This document shows positions 8,183 to 15,441 of a DNA stretch of 32,204 nt, piece by piece. The notes below the pieces were generated by a model. That model was not told the origin of the DNA and did no database searches. It was given only the letters and a program-made list of their open reading frames with translations. Numbering within the stretch: position 1 is the first letter of the stretch; every line of letters starts with the position of its first letter. A program made the position numbers and the translations under genes. The stretch is from QHWK01 sp035315685 (GTDB taxonomy: Bacteria > Acidobacteriota > Vicinamibacteria > Vicinamibacterales > CAVVIG01). The stretch is from positions 1 through 32,204 of the forward strand of contig DATFXR010000683.1 in the NCBI GenBank assembly GCA_035315685.1, given 5' to 3'.

Positions 8183-9661
8183 GTGGTCACTCCGCGGCTC
8201 TCGGTTCGCACCTCGGATGGACGGATGTTCCGTCTGGTGCGTCCGTTCGTCATCGGCCGCGAGCTCGATTGCGACGTCCGGATCGACGACGGACGCGTGA
8301 GCCGGAAGCACGTCGAGGTGTCGATCGAGGACGGCCACTGGATCGTCCGCGATCGGCAGAGCGGCAACGGCGTGTTCGTGAACGGCAAACGGATTGACCG
8401 CGTGGCCGTGGATCGGGCGCTCACGATCACGCTCGGCGCCGACGGGCCGAGCGTCAGCTTCGAAATCGAGGCGCCGGCGGTGCCGGTGAGCGCGCGGCCG
8501 CCCGCGCCGGCATCCGGCGGCGAAACGATGATGTACGTCGAGCGCTACTTCAACGCGATCGACGACAGCGAAGCGGTGGGCGCGCGGACGATGATGATCC
8601 GCAAAGCCTTCCAGAAGGTACAGCGGAAGCAGCGGCGCAAGTACACCTGGATCGTCGCCGTCGTCGGCGTGCTGGCGGTGGCCGCGAGCGGCTACGCGGT
8701 CTACAATCACCGACAGATCGCGAAGCAGAAGCTGATCGCGGAAGATCTCTTCTACTCGATCAAGTCGCTCGACGTCGAAATCGCGAACCTCGAGCAGCAG
8801 TTCTCCTCAGCGGCGAATGCACCAAACCAGGATCAGGTGAAGCGCTACTACGAGCGGCGCCGCCAGATGGAGACCAACTACGAACGGTTCATCGCCGGCC
8901 TGAAGCCGTACGACCACAGTCTCAGCCCGCAGGAGCAGCTGGTCCTGCGCGTCACGCGGATGCTCGGCGAGTGCGAGATGGCGGCGCCGCCGGAGTATCT
9001 CGCCGAAGTCCTCAGCTACATCCGTCGCTGGCAGAGCACCGATCGATTCGGAAAGGGGGTCGCCCGGGCGCAGTCGCTGGGCTACACGCGCCGGATCGTC
9101 GACGCCTTTCAGAAGCAGAACCTGCCGCCGCAATTCTTCTATCTGGCGCTGCAGGAGAGCGACTTCAACGAGGTGGCCAGCGGACCACCGACGCGGTGGG
9201 GTTACGCGAAGGGCATGTGGCAGTTCATTCCCGACACCGCGAAGCAGTACGGCCTGACGGTCGGCCCGCTGGTGGCGTATCCGCGTCCGGATCCGGGTGA
9301 CGATCGGCACCACTGGGAGAAGGCCACCGACGCCGCCGCACGTTACATCAAGAACATCTACTCGACCGATGCGCAGGCCTCGGGGCTGCTGGTGATGGCG
9401 TCGTACAACTGGGGCGAGCAGCGAGTGATCAACATGATCAAGACGCTGCCGGAAAACCCGCGCGACCGGAATTTCTGGAAGCTGCTGGCCCGCTACAACG
9501 AAAAGATTCCGCCGGAGACCTACAAGTACGTGCTGTCGATCGTCTCGGCTGCAGTAATCGGGGAGAACCCGCGGCTCTTCGGCTTCGGCTTCGACAACCC
9601 GCTCGCCTTCGTCGACGCCCCGCCCGTTCAGTCGACGTCGGCTCAATCCGGATCGTTCTGA
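8183..9661 (+). CDS. FHA domain - transmembrane - lytic transglycosylase fusion
   Basis: This 492-residue protein joins signalling to peptidoglycan cleavage. Residues 1-97 form an FHA domain (GR at 25-26, SRKH at 40-43, SGNG at 60-63). A linker with two TMM motifs leads to one transmembrane helix (about 155-177) and a short helical stalk. The C-terminal half is an SLT/MltD-type lytic transglycosylase that cuts glycan strands between MurNAc and GlcNAc in the periplasm. The catalytic Glu325 sits in LALQESDF; the GMWQFIPDTAKQYGL and ASYNWGEQRV motifs follow. The start is GTG at 8183, five bases after the exported-protein gene. The stop codon lies inside the TGATCA end of a palindromic repeat. 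The domains are clear; phosphorylation-gated activity, perhaps to open the wall for a T6SS, is inference. Confidence 0.92.
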   Translation: MVTPRLSVRTSDGRMFRLVRPFVIGRELDCDVRIDDGRVSRKHVEVSIEDGHWIVRDRQSGNGVFVNGKRIDRVAVDRALTITLGADGPSVSFEIEAPAVPVSARPPAPASGGETMMYVERYFNAIDDSEAVGARTMMIRKAFQKVQRKQRRKYTWIVAVVGVLAVAASGYAVYNHRQIAKQKLIAEDLFYSIKSLDVEIANLEQQFSSAANAPNQDQVKRYYERRRQMETNYERFIAGLKPYDHSLSPQEQLVLRVTRMLGECEMAAPPEYLAEVLSYIRRWQSTDRFGKGVARAQSLGYTRRIVDAFQKQNLPPQFFYLALQESDFNEVASGPPTRWGYAKGMWQFIPDTAKQYGLTVGPLVAYPRPDPGDDRHHWEKATDAAARYIKNIYSTDAQASGLLVMASYNWGEQRVINMIKTLPENPRDRNFWKLLARYNEKIPPETYKYVLSIVSAAVIGENPRLFGFGFDNPLAFVDAPPVQSTSAQSGSF

Positions 9662-9690
9662 TCACGATCCGACTGAAGCCGGACACTGCC
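9659..9690 (-). repeat. REP-like palindromic repeat, copy 1 (inverted)
   Basis: Inverted copy of the element whose core is GTCCGGCT-TC-AGCCGGAC with a TGATCA end. The TGA stop of the lytic transglycosylase gene is the first half of this TGATCA. Confidence 0.8.
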
Positions 9691-9721
9691 GCTGTCACTC
9701 TTCGCGATAATCGCCGTCGTC

Positions 9722-9755
9722 GGTAGTGTCCGGCGTCAGCCGGATTGTGGGATCA
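9722..9755 (+). repeat. REP-like palindromic repeat, copy 2
   Basis: Direct copy with small changes (GGCGTCAGCC core, GGATCA end). It faces copy 1 across a 31-base spacer, so the two can pair into a long hairpin between convergent genes. Confidence 0.75.
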
Positions 9756-9787
9756 CCGGTGTTCGGCTTTAGCCGGACCGCGATCGG
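9756..9787 (+). repeat. REP-like palindromic repeat, copy 3 (degenerate)
   Basis: Directly abuts copy 2. It lacks part of the TAGTGTCC arm (GTGTTCGG) and ends GCGATCG instead of GTGATCA, but keeps the GGCTTTAGCC core. Confidence 0.65.
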
Positions 9788-9821
9788 CCGGTAGTGTCCG
9801 GCTTCAGCCGGGCCGTGATCA
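9788..9821 (+). repeat. REP-like palindromic repeat, copy 4
   Basis: Near-consensus copy. Its terminal TGATCA (9816-9821) supplies the TGA stop of the minus-strand PKD-protein gene. The four copies therefore fill the gap between two convergent genes and may act as a bidirectional terminator. Confidence 0.8.
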
Positions 9822-10589
9822 GCGGATCGCGGGCGTGCTGAGCACTCCGGGTACTGCAGTGCGAGTTGCCGTGAAATCGCACGGGCAACCCGGATAACCC
9901 GTCGCAGTCCCGGTCCACGTCGTCACGGCGCTGTCGACCTGTCCGATCAACGCGCCGGCAAAGGGCACCGGCGACGTCGCAGGTGGTGGCATCGCCTGGG
10001 GGAACGTCAGCCTGACGGTGAGCGCGCGTGGGTTCGCGACGGTGCCCGAGCCGGACCCGAGGCCGAAGAGGTTGTCCCCATCGTTGGTCGACGCGCTGAT
10101 GGCGCCGCCATCCTGAAGCAAGTCGATCTTCTCGCGCACCGGCTTCGGATCTCCGCTCTGGAACTCCACTCTCCACGTGCCGGTGACGCTGTGGATAGTC
10201 ACGGTCGCGAAGGCTTGCGCGGAGCGCCCGCCGCTGTCGTTCACGGTCGCCGCGGCGATGAAGATGCCGGGTGCCTGATAGGTGTGCGGTGCGACAGTGC
10301 CGCTGCCGGACTGGCCGTCGCCGAAATTCCATTGGACCGTGTACGGCGGAACCCCTCCGGACGGCTGCGTGCCGAAGGCAAACGTCATCACGGTGGCACC
10401 GGCGAGACCATTGAGGCCTGGCAGCACATTCACGGTGCCGGGATCCACGCCGGGGATGACCGATGTCGTCGTGGTGGTCGTCGTCTGCGTGACGCTCACT
10501 GTGCCGATTGGTGCGGCGGGCGACCCCGCGCAGCGGATCGACACCGCGGCGAGCAGCAAGGCGACCGGGAGCAGTTTGCGCAGAGACAT
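9819..10589 (-). CDS. Exported PKD-domain protein
   Basis: This 256-residue protein has an N-terminal hydrophobic signal (MSLRKLLPVALLLAAVS) with a cysteine at about residue 20. The residue before that Cys is Arg, so it does not fit a standard lipobox; signal peptidase I cleavage or an atypical lipoprotein are both possible. A Thr-rich linker (TTTTTTTS) is followed by a PKD-type immunoglobulin-like domain with the hallmark WNFGDGQ, the APHTYQAPG turn and an AxVTI strand (about residues 75-135). The remaining 110 residues form a second beta-rich domain I do not recognise, with a CPC pair near 232-236. It lies 16 bases after the beta-barrel gene, so the two are probably co-expressed surface components. 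Confidence 0.85.
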   Translation of the reverse strand: MSLRKLLPVALLLAAVSIRCAGSPAAPIGTVSVTQTTTTTTTSVIPGVDPGTVNVLPGLNGLAGATVMTFAFGTQPSGGVPPYTVQWNFGDGQSGSGTVAPHTYQAPGIFIAAATVNDSGGRSAQAFATVTIHSVTGTWRVEFQSGDPKPVREKIDLLQDGGAISASTNDGDNLFGLGSGSGTVANPRALTVRLTFPQAMPPPATSPVPFAGALIGQVDSAVTTWTGTATGYPGCPCDFTATRTAVPGVLSTPAIR

Positions 10590-10605
10590 GCTTGGTCCGC
10601 GGCTC

Positions 10606-11871
10606 CTAAAACGTCAGATCGATGCCGGCGACCGGCGTCACGCGCGCGTGCAACCCGGTGTCGTGCAGTGCGATCAGCGCGTTGAGCGATAGCAGCAACT
10701 TTCCCTTGAGGTTCGCTTTCAGGCCCGGCGCGAGATCGATTCGGTTGGTGCCCTCGGACAGCGCGGCGAGGGCGTTCGTCGTCGCGCCACTGATGTCGGG
10801 CACCGACGTGAACGCGACCTTGCCTCCCTTGAGGACACCGCCGCCGAGCAGATCGAGGAGCAGCGTCAGTTTCGGCGCAGCCTCGAATTCGAACCCGCCG
10901 GCGTATTGATACTCGTGCCGCGCCTCCACGGTCGGGCTGCCCGACGTATCCGACACGACACTGACGCCCTTGCTCCAGTAACCGAAGCCGACGTTGGCAT
11001 GTGGACGAAACCGCGCCTGCCCGCTGGACGCTATCAGCGTCAGGAGCGTTCGCGTGATGCCCAGCCCGCGAAGTTGATCCTTGTCGCCCGTTGGTACCGT
11101 CACCGTGGCCATGACGGCGAGGCCACCAGGATCCGGCAGACCGGTGCCGAACGACTTGAACCGGTATTTCGCAATGCCCTGGATGTCACCGAGTCCTGAC
11201 GAATTGGCGGCACCCTGCGCGAAGAGAATGTCGCCGACGCCGCTCTTCAACGACGCCGTGCCCGAGAACTTCACCGCGACGAGCGGAACATTCGCGCCGA
11301 TGTCGAAACTGTCGGTCACGCCCATCCTGGCGAACATGACCGTGGTGGTCGATTTCAGGGAAAGGTTCGCCGCCCCAGACCGCGACGCCGCAGGCGACGC
11401 AGCAGTGGAGGTGCGAACCTGCAGGTTGTTGTCGATGGCGGTGTCCGCCAACCGGTCGTAGGTCGACGCCTGAAAGCTCGCGCCCACACTGAGCTTGCCT
11501 TCGCCCGAGGTCAGGGCCCGTTCGGCGAACGCGGGGCCGAAGGTCGTCGCGGCGCGCACTTCGAGGCCAGTGCTGGGATCCAGTTTGATCAGAAACCCGC
11601 CGGAGGCCGCTCCGTACGGCGTCGTCGCCATACCGAGTTGCGCGGCCAGAGCAAGCGCATCACCGACGTGCGCCGTCCCGACTGGCCCGACGGTCTGGCT
11701 GAGAGTACTGGCGATGGTCGTGGTTTCGACGGTTGTCGTGGTGCCTTGAATCGGGGGTGGCGGTTGGCCGGGGGGCGTCGGTGTCGGAGTCGTCGTTTGA
11801 GCCCATGCTGATGCATTGCAGCTCAGCATTAGTACAAGCGCCCACCCGTACGATGCGCGTCTGGTTCTCAT
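10606..11871 (-). CDS. Predicted outer-membrane beta-barrel protein
   Basis: This 421-residue protein starts with a signal peptide ending ASAWAQ, followed by a Pro/Thr-rich linker. The body is made of alternating amphipathic strands: a repeated pattern of T/S/G-rich turns and strands such as GDIQGIAKYRFK and ANVGFGYWSKG. It ends in a terminal strand finishing IDLTF, with the C-terminal Phe typical of Bam-dependent barrels. It resembles transporter-type or porin-like barrels, and the substrate is unknown. I chose the ATG at 11871 because a GGAGGG ribosome-binding sequence lies just upstream and the signal peptide begins there; the frame runs open further upstream but would precede the signal peptide. 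The PKD-protein gene follows 16 bases downstream. Confidence 0.85.
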   Translation of the reverse strand: MRTRRASYGWALVLMLSCNASAWAQTTTPTPTPPGQPPPPIQGTTTTVETTTIASTLSQTVGPVGTAHVGDALALAAQLGMATTPYGAASGGFLIKLDPSTGLEVRAATTFGPAFAERALTSGEGKLSVGASFQASTYDRLADTAIDNNLQVRTSTAASPAASRSGAANLSLKSTTTVMFARMGVTDSFDIGANVPLVAVKFSGTASLKSGVGDILFAQGAANSSGLGDIQGIAKYRFKSFGTGLPDPGGLAVMATVTVPTGDKDQLRGLGITRTLLTLIASSGQARFRPHANVGFGYWSKGVSVVSDTSGSPTVEARHEYQYAGGFEFEAAPKLTLLLDLLGGGVLKGGKVAFTSVPDISGATTNALAALSEGTNRIDLAPGLKANLKGKLLLSLNALIALHDTGLHARVTPVAGIDLTF

Positions 11872-11913
11872 CGCCCTCCACTGCCGACTGAGTAAATCCA
11901 GTTGGGGGCTAGC

Positions 11914-11933
11914 GCAGCCTGGACGATGGCTGC
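11914..11933. other. Small inverted repeat upstream of barrel gene
   Basis: GCAGCC and GGCTGC form a 6-bp stem with an 8-base loop in the 115-base gap between the GT39-like gene end and the barrel gene start. No T-run follows on either strand, so a terminator call is not supported. Confidence 0.3.
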
Positions 11934-11986
11934 AGGTCGCGGTGTCGGCACTCGAGCCACGGTTATCGCATCGATTCCGTGCGACG

Positions 11987-13696
11987 TCAAGGGTTGGCGT
12001 GATAAGGGTGCGCAACATCCATGCGATAAAACGCAAAATGCTGATCATCCGCACGGATGTCCCCTGCGAGGTCAATCGGCCGAAGCGCGCGGACCCTGGT
12101 GCACAGATCCTGATGCACGCGATCCTGCGTATTGCACCAGTAATTCCAGTGTAGATAGACGCCTCCACTGTACCGGCCGGCAAGATCATCAAGGAACCGT
12201 GGGTCCATCGCCAGCGACATCTGGCCCGCGTTCACGCCCCACACCTGGAACATGCCGGGGTTGTGGGTCAGTACGTACGCATCCTTAGGAAGCCTGGCGA
12301 CAAACGATTTCGCGAAGTCGACGTCGGCCCGAGCCGCCCAGGCGCTGTCGGTCCTCGCCAGCACCACCGGAAACGACATGACGAGGTACTGGCCGGCCGC
12401 CGCTGCCGCCAGTCCGGCGCACGCAGCGATCCGGAGCGGATGCCGATCGACGGCGCGCATCAGCCACGCGGCGCCAAGCCCGGCCAGGATCGCGATCGGC
12501 GGATTGACGATCACCGAATAGCGCACGTCGGCGCCGTAGTCGTAGCTGCCTGCATAAAAAAACAGCGTGACCACGAAGAACACCAGGAAGTACGCGGCGA
12601 CGGTGGCCCTGCCTGCGCGCACGCGCGGAGCGACGCATCCAGCGATCGCGAGCACCGTCAGCGCCAGCGGGAAGCGGGGATCTCGCAGGTAGAACCATCC
12701 GTTGACGTGCAGATTCTGAACCCCAAACGCGAGCGCCATCCGCTCCTGCGTCGTGCCCCACCCCTCGTTTCTCACGGCGACGACGTGACCGACGTGCACC
12801 GCAGTCAGAACGAGGAATAAAAGGGCCGCCCAGAGCATGCGCGGCGTCACGATCTCGTCACGCGCGCGCTGCCAGAGGAGCAGCACCACCACCGGGACGA
12901 TGAGCAACGATTCGGGCCGGAACTGTACGGCGTACGCCGTGGCGATCGCCACGCCCGCCAGTGCTGTGTCCGAGCGCGACTCGACGAAGCAGGCCGCTGC
13001 GAGCAGCGCCGCGACGGACGCCAGCGACGCGGACGGTTCGGCTGCTGCGCTGGCTGACCAGACGAGCTGCTCGGGAATCAGCGCGAGGAACAGCGCGGCA
13101 CAGAAGGCGGCGACCCGATCCGCGAACAGGACGAGGACCAGCAAGTAGAGAAGGGCGACGGTCATCCCGGCCGCGGCGGCGTTCAACACAAAGGGGATCG
13201 CCGGACGGACGCCGAACGCGCGGTAGGCGAGGCTCAAGACGTGCGGCCACGCGTAGGGTTGCTTGTTGTACTCGGCCGCCGCGCACTCCAGGCGGCCGTT
13301 TCTCACCGCGCCGTCGTTGCACAACTGCGCGCGCTTCGAGTCGGCGAGGTTCTGCGCGACGTTCTGATAGATCTGCTCGTCGTAGAAAATCCGGTTCGTC
13401 CGAAGGGGCAGCGTCAGCGTCAGGCAGACCGCCACCAGCGCGAGCGCGGAGGCGGCGGCGAGGTCGCGACGCTCGATCGTCCGCACCAGGTCGCCGAGGA
13501 CGGCGCCGGTGACAGCCAGCCCGAGGAACACGCAGCTCTCGAGCGACCAGAACTGGAACACGCGCAACTGTCCGCGCAGCGTCGCCGCCGGCGTCATCAG
13601 CAGCCACAGGACCAGGACCACCACCGCGAGTCCGCACGCTGCGCCGGCAGCTGCCCAGGCACGCGGCGATGCGCGATGATCCTGACCTGCGATCAA
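11987..13696 (-). CDS. GT39/PMT-like polytopic glycosyltransferase
   Basis: This 569-residue membrane protein has about eleven or twelve hydrophobic segments. The first external loop carries YDEQIYQNVAQNLA near residue 105, an acidic-Tyr motif typical of GT-C enzymes (PMT_2/ArnT/GT39 class) that transfer sugars from polyprenyl phosphate carriers on the periplasmic side. A soluble C-terminal domain of about 110 residues follows the last helix and includes HNPGMFQVWG and a Tyr/Trp-rich patch. The start overlaps the stop of the carbamoyltransferase gene by four bases, so the two are coupled. Acceptor and donor are unknown; a role in modifying a cell-surface glycan or protein together with the carbamoyltransferase is inference. 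Confidence 0.85.
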   Translation of the reverse strand: MIAGQDHRASPRAWAAAGAACGLAVVVLVLWLLMTPAATLRGQLRVFQFWSLESCVFLGLAVTGAVLGDLVRTIERRDLAAASALALVAVCLTLTLPLRTNRIFYDEQIYQNVAQNLADSKRAQLCNDGAVRNGRLECAAAEYNKQPYAWPHVLSLAYRAFGVRPAIPFVLNAAAAGMTVALLYLLVLVLFADRVAAFCAALFLALIPEQLVWSASAAAEPSASLASVAALLAAACFVESRSDTALAGVAIATAYAVQFRPESLLIVPVVVLLLWQRARDEIVTPRMLWAALLFLVLTAVHVGHVVAVRNEGWGTTQERMALAFGVQNLHVNGWFYLRDPRFPLALTVLAIAGCVAPRVRAGRATVAAYFLVFFVVTLFFYAGSYDYGADVRYSVIVNPPIAILAGLGAAWLMRAVDRHPLRIAACAGLAAAAAGQYLVMSFPVVLARTDSAWAARADVDFAKSFVARLPKDAYVLTHNPGMFQVWGVNAGQMSLAMDPRFLDDLAGRYSGGVYLHWNYWCNTQDRVHQDLCTRVRALRPIDLAGDIRADDQHFAFYRMDVAHPYHANP

Positions 13697-15432
13697 CGCG
13701 CGTGAGGTCCGGGCGTGCGAGCAGCCGCAACGCGATCGGCGGGACGCTCGACGTAGAAGGGACCGATCGCCAGCGCGTCTGCGCCCGCGCGCAGGAACAC
13801 GGTCACCGCGTCGTCAGGCGAGCAGACCATCGGCTCCCCGTGGATGTTGAAGCTGGTGTTCAGGATCACGCCGATGCCCCAGCGCGCGCGCGCTTCGCGC
13901 AGGACTTCGGCGAACGGGCCCGGCGCCGCGTCGTCCAGCACCTGCGGACGGCAGGTCCCGTTGGTGCTGATCACACCGGCGAGTCGGCCGCGGAAACAGG
14001 GCGCGACCTCGTAGGCCATCGTCATCGCTCGGTTGCGATCGCCCGTCCAGTCACTGAGCAGCCGTGACGCGTCGCTCTCGAGCATGCTTGGACAGAAGGG
14101 CTGATACCAGACCCGACGCTTCAGCGCGAGGTTGAGGCGGTCCCGCACATCGGCCCGGTCAGGACGCGCCAGGACGCTGCGCCTGCCGAGCGCGCGCGGC
14201 CCGTACTCCATCCGCCCGTCGAACCACATCACCACGCGCCCATCCTCGAGCGCCTGCGCGACCCGTGCCGGCAGCTGATCCTCTGGCTGCGCGTCGAGCC
14301 CCGCGCGCCGAAGCGCCGCGGCGATCTCAGTGGTCGTATAGCCCGGACCGAGGTCGAGGTCGCCGAGATTCAAATCGACCGGCGATCCGCCGTTCATCGC
14401 GGCGAGCGCGGCCGCGCCGACCGCGAGGCCGCCGTCGCCCATGTGTGGAAACACATAGACCTCGTCCACCTCCGGCATCGTCCGCACCCGCCGGGTCGCG
14501 CGGACGTTCGACACCACGCCGCCCGCCAGCGCGATCCGCCGCAGACCGGTCAGCCGCACCGCGTCGCGCGCCAGCGCCATGCACGTGTGTTCGACGACGC
14601 GCTGGGCAAGGTAGGCGAACTGCTCGTTCGGAAACCGCCACTGGACGCGCGCCAGCGTATCGCGCAGCGCCAACCCGGACGGCACGACTTCGATGACGCC
14701 GTCGCGCACGCGGACGCATGACAGCAGCGGGTTGTCCTCGTCGGCGATCGGCGCGGCGTAGTCGGCCAGCGCCATCACCTTGCCTTCGTCTTCGAGCTCG
14801 CGCATGTTGAGCAGGTTGGTGACGTGCTCGAAGAAGATGCCGAGCGACGCGCGCGCCGGTGACGAGGCCACGCGCTCGAGATGGCCGCTGCCGAACGTCG
14901 AGATCGTCGAGGACAGGCCGTCCCCGACACCATCGATCGTGATCACCGCGCACGGGCCGAAGCCGGCTGCGCATGCGGCCGCGGCCGCATGTGCCGCGTG
15001 ATGATCGACGAGACGGAGTTCCGCCCGCAGGAGTCCGTGTCGCGCGAGCGGACGGCGAAGGGCCGCGCGGCTCCACGCTTCCAGGACCGGCCGCGACTTC
15101 CACTCGGTGACCGTGTATTTCGCCCGGCGCGTCAGCGACGAAAGCGGCCCCGGCGGCGTCTGCCGCCGTCGAACCGCGTAGTACTGCTCCTTGCTCCATG
15201 GCCACCATCGCGCGAACGTCTTGGCGGGATCGGACGTCGAAACCGCGACGACGTCGATTGCCTCCGGAGCGAGGCCGGCATACGCGAGGCACGCGGCGAT
15301 CGACTGCGACGGAAATCGAATTTCGAGCTTGCGCCGCGTCAGCCGCTCTTCGTTGACCGCGAAGCGAAGCCGGCCGTCCTGCAGAAGCGCGGCGCCTGAG
15401 TCGTGGCCGTCCCAGATGCCAAGTACGTTCAC
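13693..15432 (-). CDS. Carbamoyltransferase, NodU/CmcH family
   Basis: This 579-residue enzyme has the usual full length of the family, which transfers a carbamoyl group from carbamoyl phosphate (via an adenylate) to a hydroxyl on a sugar or small molecule. The N-terminal TsaD/Kae1-like half shows GIWDGHDSGAALL at 5-17, NEERLTRRK at about 28-36 and the metal-binding DHHAAHAAA. The C-terminal half has EYGPRALGRRS and NTSFNIHGEPMV. All the main motifs are intact. The gene begins nine bases after the receptor-kinase gene and overlaps the GT39-like gene downstream. The likely product is a carbamoylated sugar in a surface polymer, although secondary-metabolite tailoring is an alternative because the same family is used there. 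Confidence 0.93.
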   Translation of the reverse strand: MNVLGIWDGHDSGAALLQDGRLRFAVNEERLTRRKLEIRFPSQSIAACLAYAGLAPEAIDVVAVSTSDPAKTFARWWPWSKEQYYAVRRRQTPPGPLSSLTRRAKYTVTEWKSRPVLEAWSRAALRRPLARHGLLRAELRLVDHHAAHAAAAACAAGFGPCAVITIDGVGDGLSSTISTFGSGHLERVASSPARASLGIFFEHVTNLLNMRELEDEGKVMALADYAAPIADEDNPLLSCVRVRDGVIEVVPSGLALRDTLARVQWRFPNEQFAYLAQRVVEHTCMALARDAVRLTGLRRIALAGGVVSNVRATRRVRTMPEVDEVYVFPHMGDGGLAVGAAALAAMNGGSPVDLNLGDLDLGPGYTTTEIAAALRRAGLDAQPEDQLPARVAQALEDGRVVMWFDGRMEYGPRALGRRSVLARPDRADVRDRLNLALKRRVWYQPFCPSMLESDASRLLSDWTGDRNRAMTMAYEVAPCFRGRLAGVISTNGTCRPQVLDDAAPGPFAEVLREARARWGIGVILNTSFNIHGEPMVCSPDDAVTVFLRAGADALAIGPFYVERPADRVAAARTPGPHAR

Positions 15433-15441
15433 GAGTCGCCG

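Noticed and set aside
9659..9821. CRISPR-like repeat cluster
   Set aside because: Repeats abut each other or lie inverted, spacers are not of regular length and no cas gene is present.
9819..10589. Lipoprotein call for the PKD protein
   Set aside because: Arg precedes the candidate Cys, which does not fit the lipobox, so only export is claimed.
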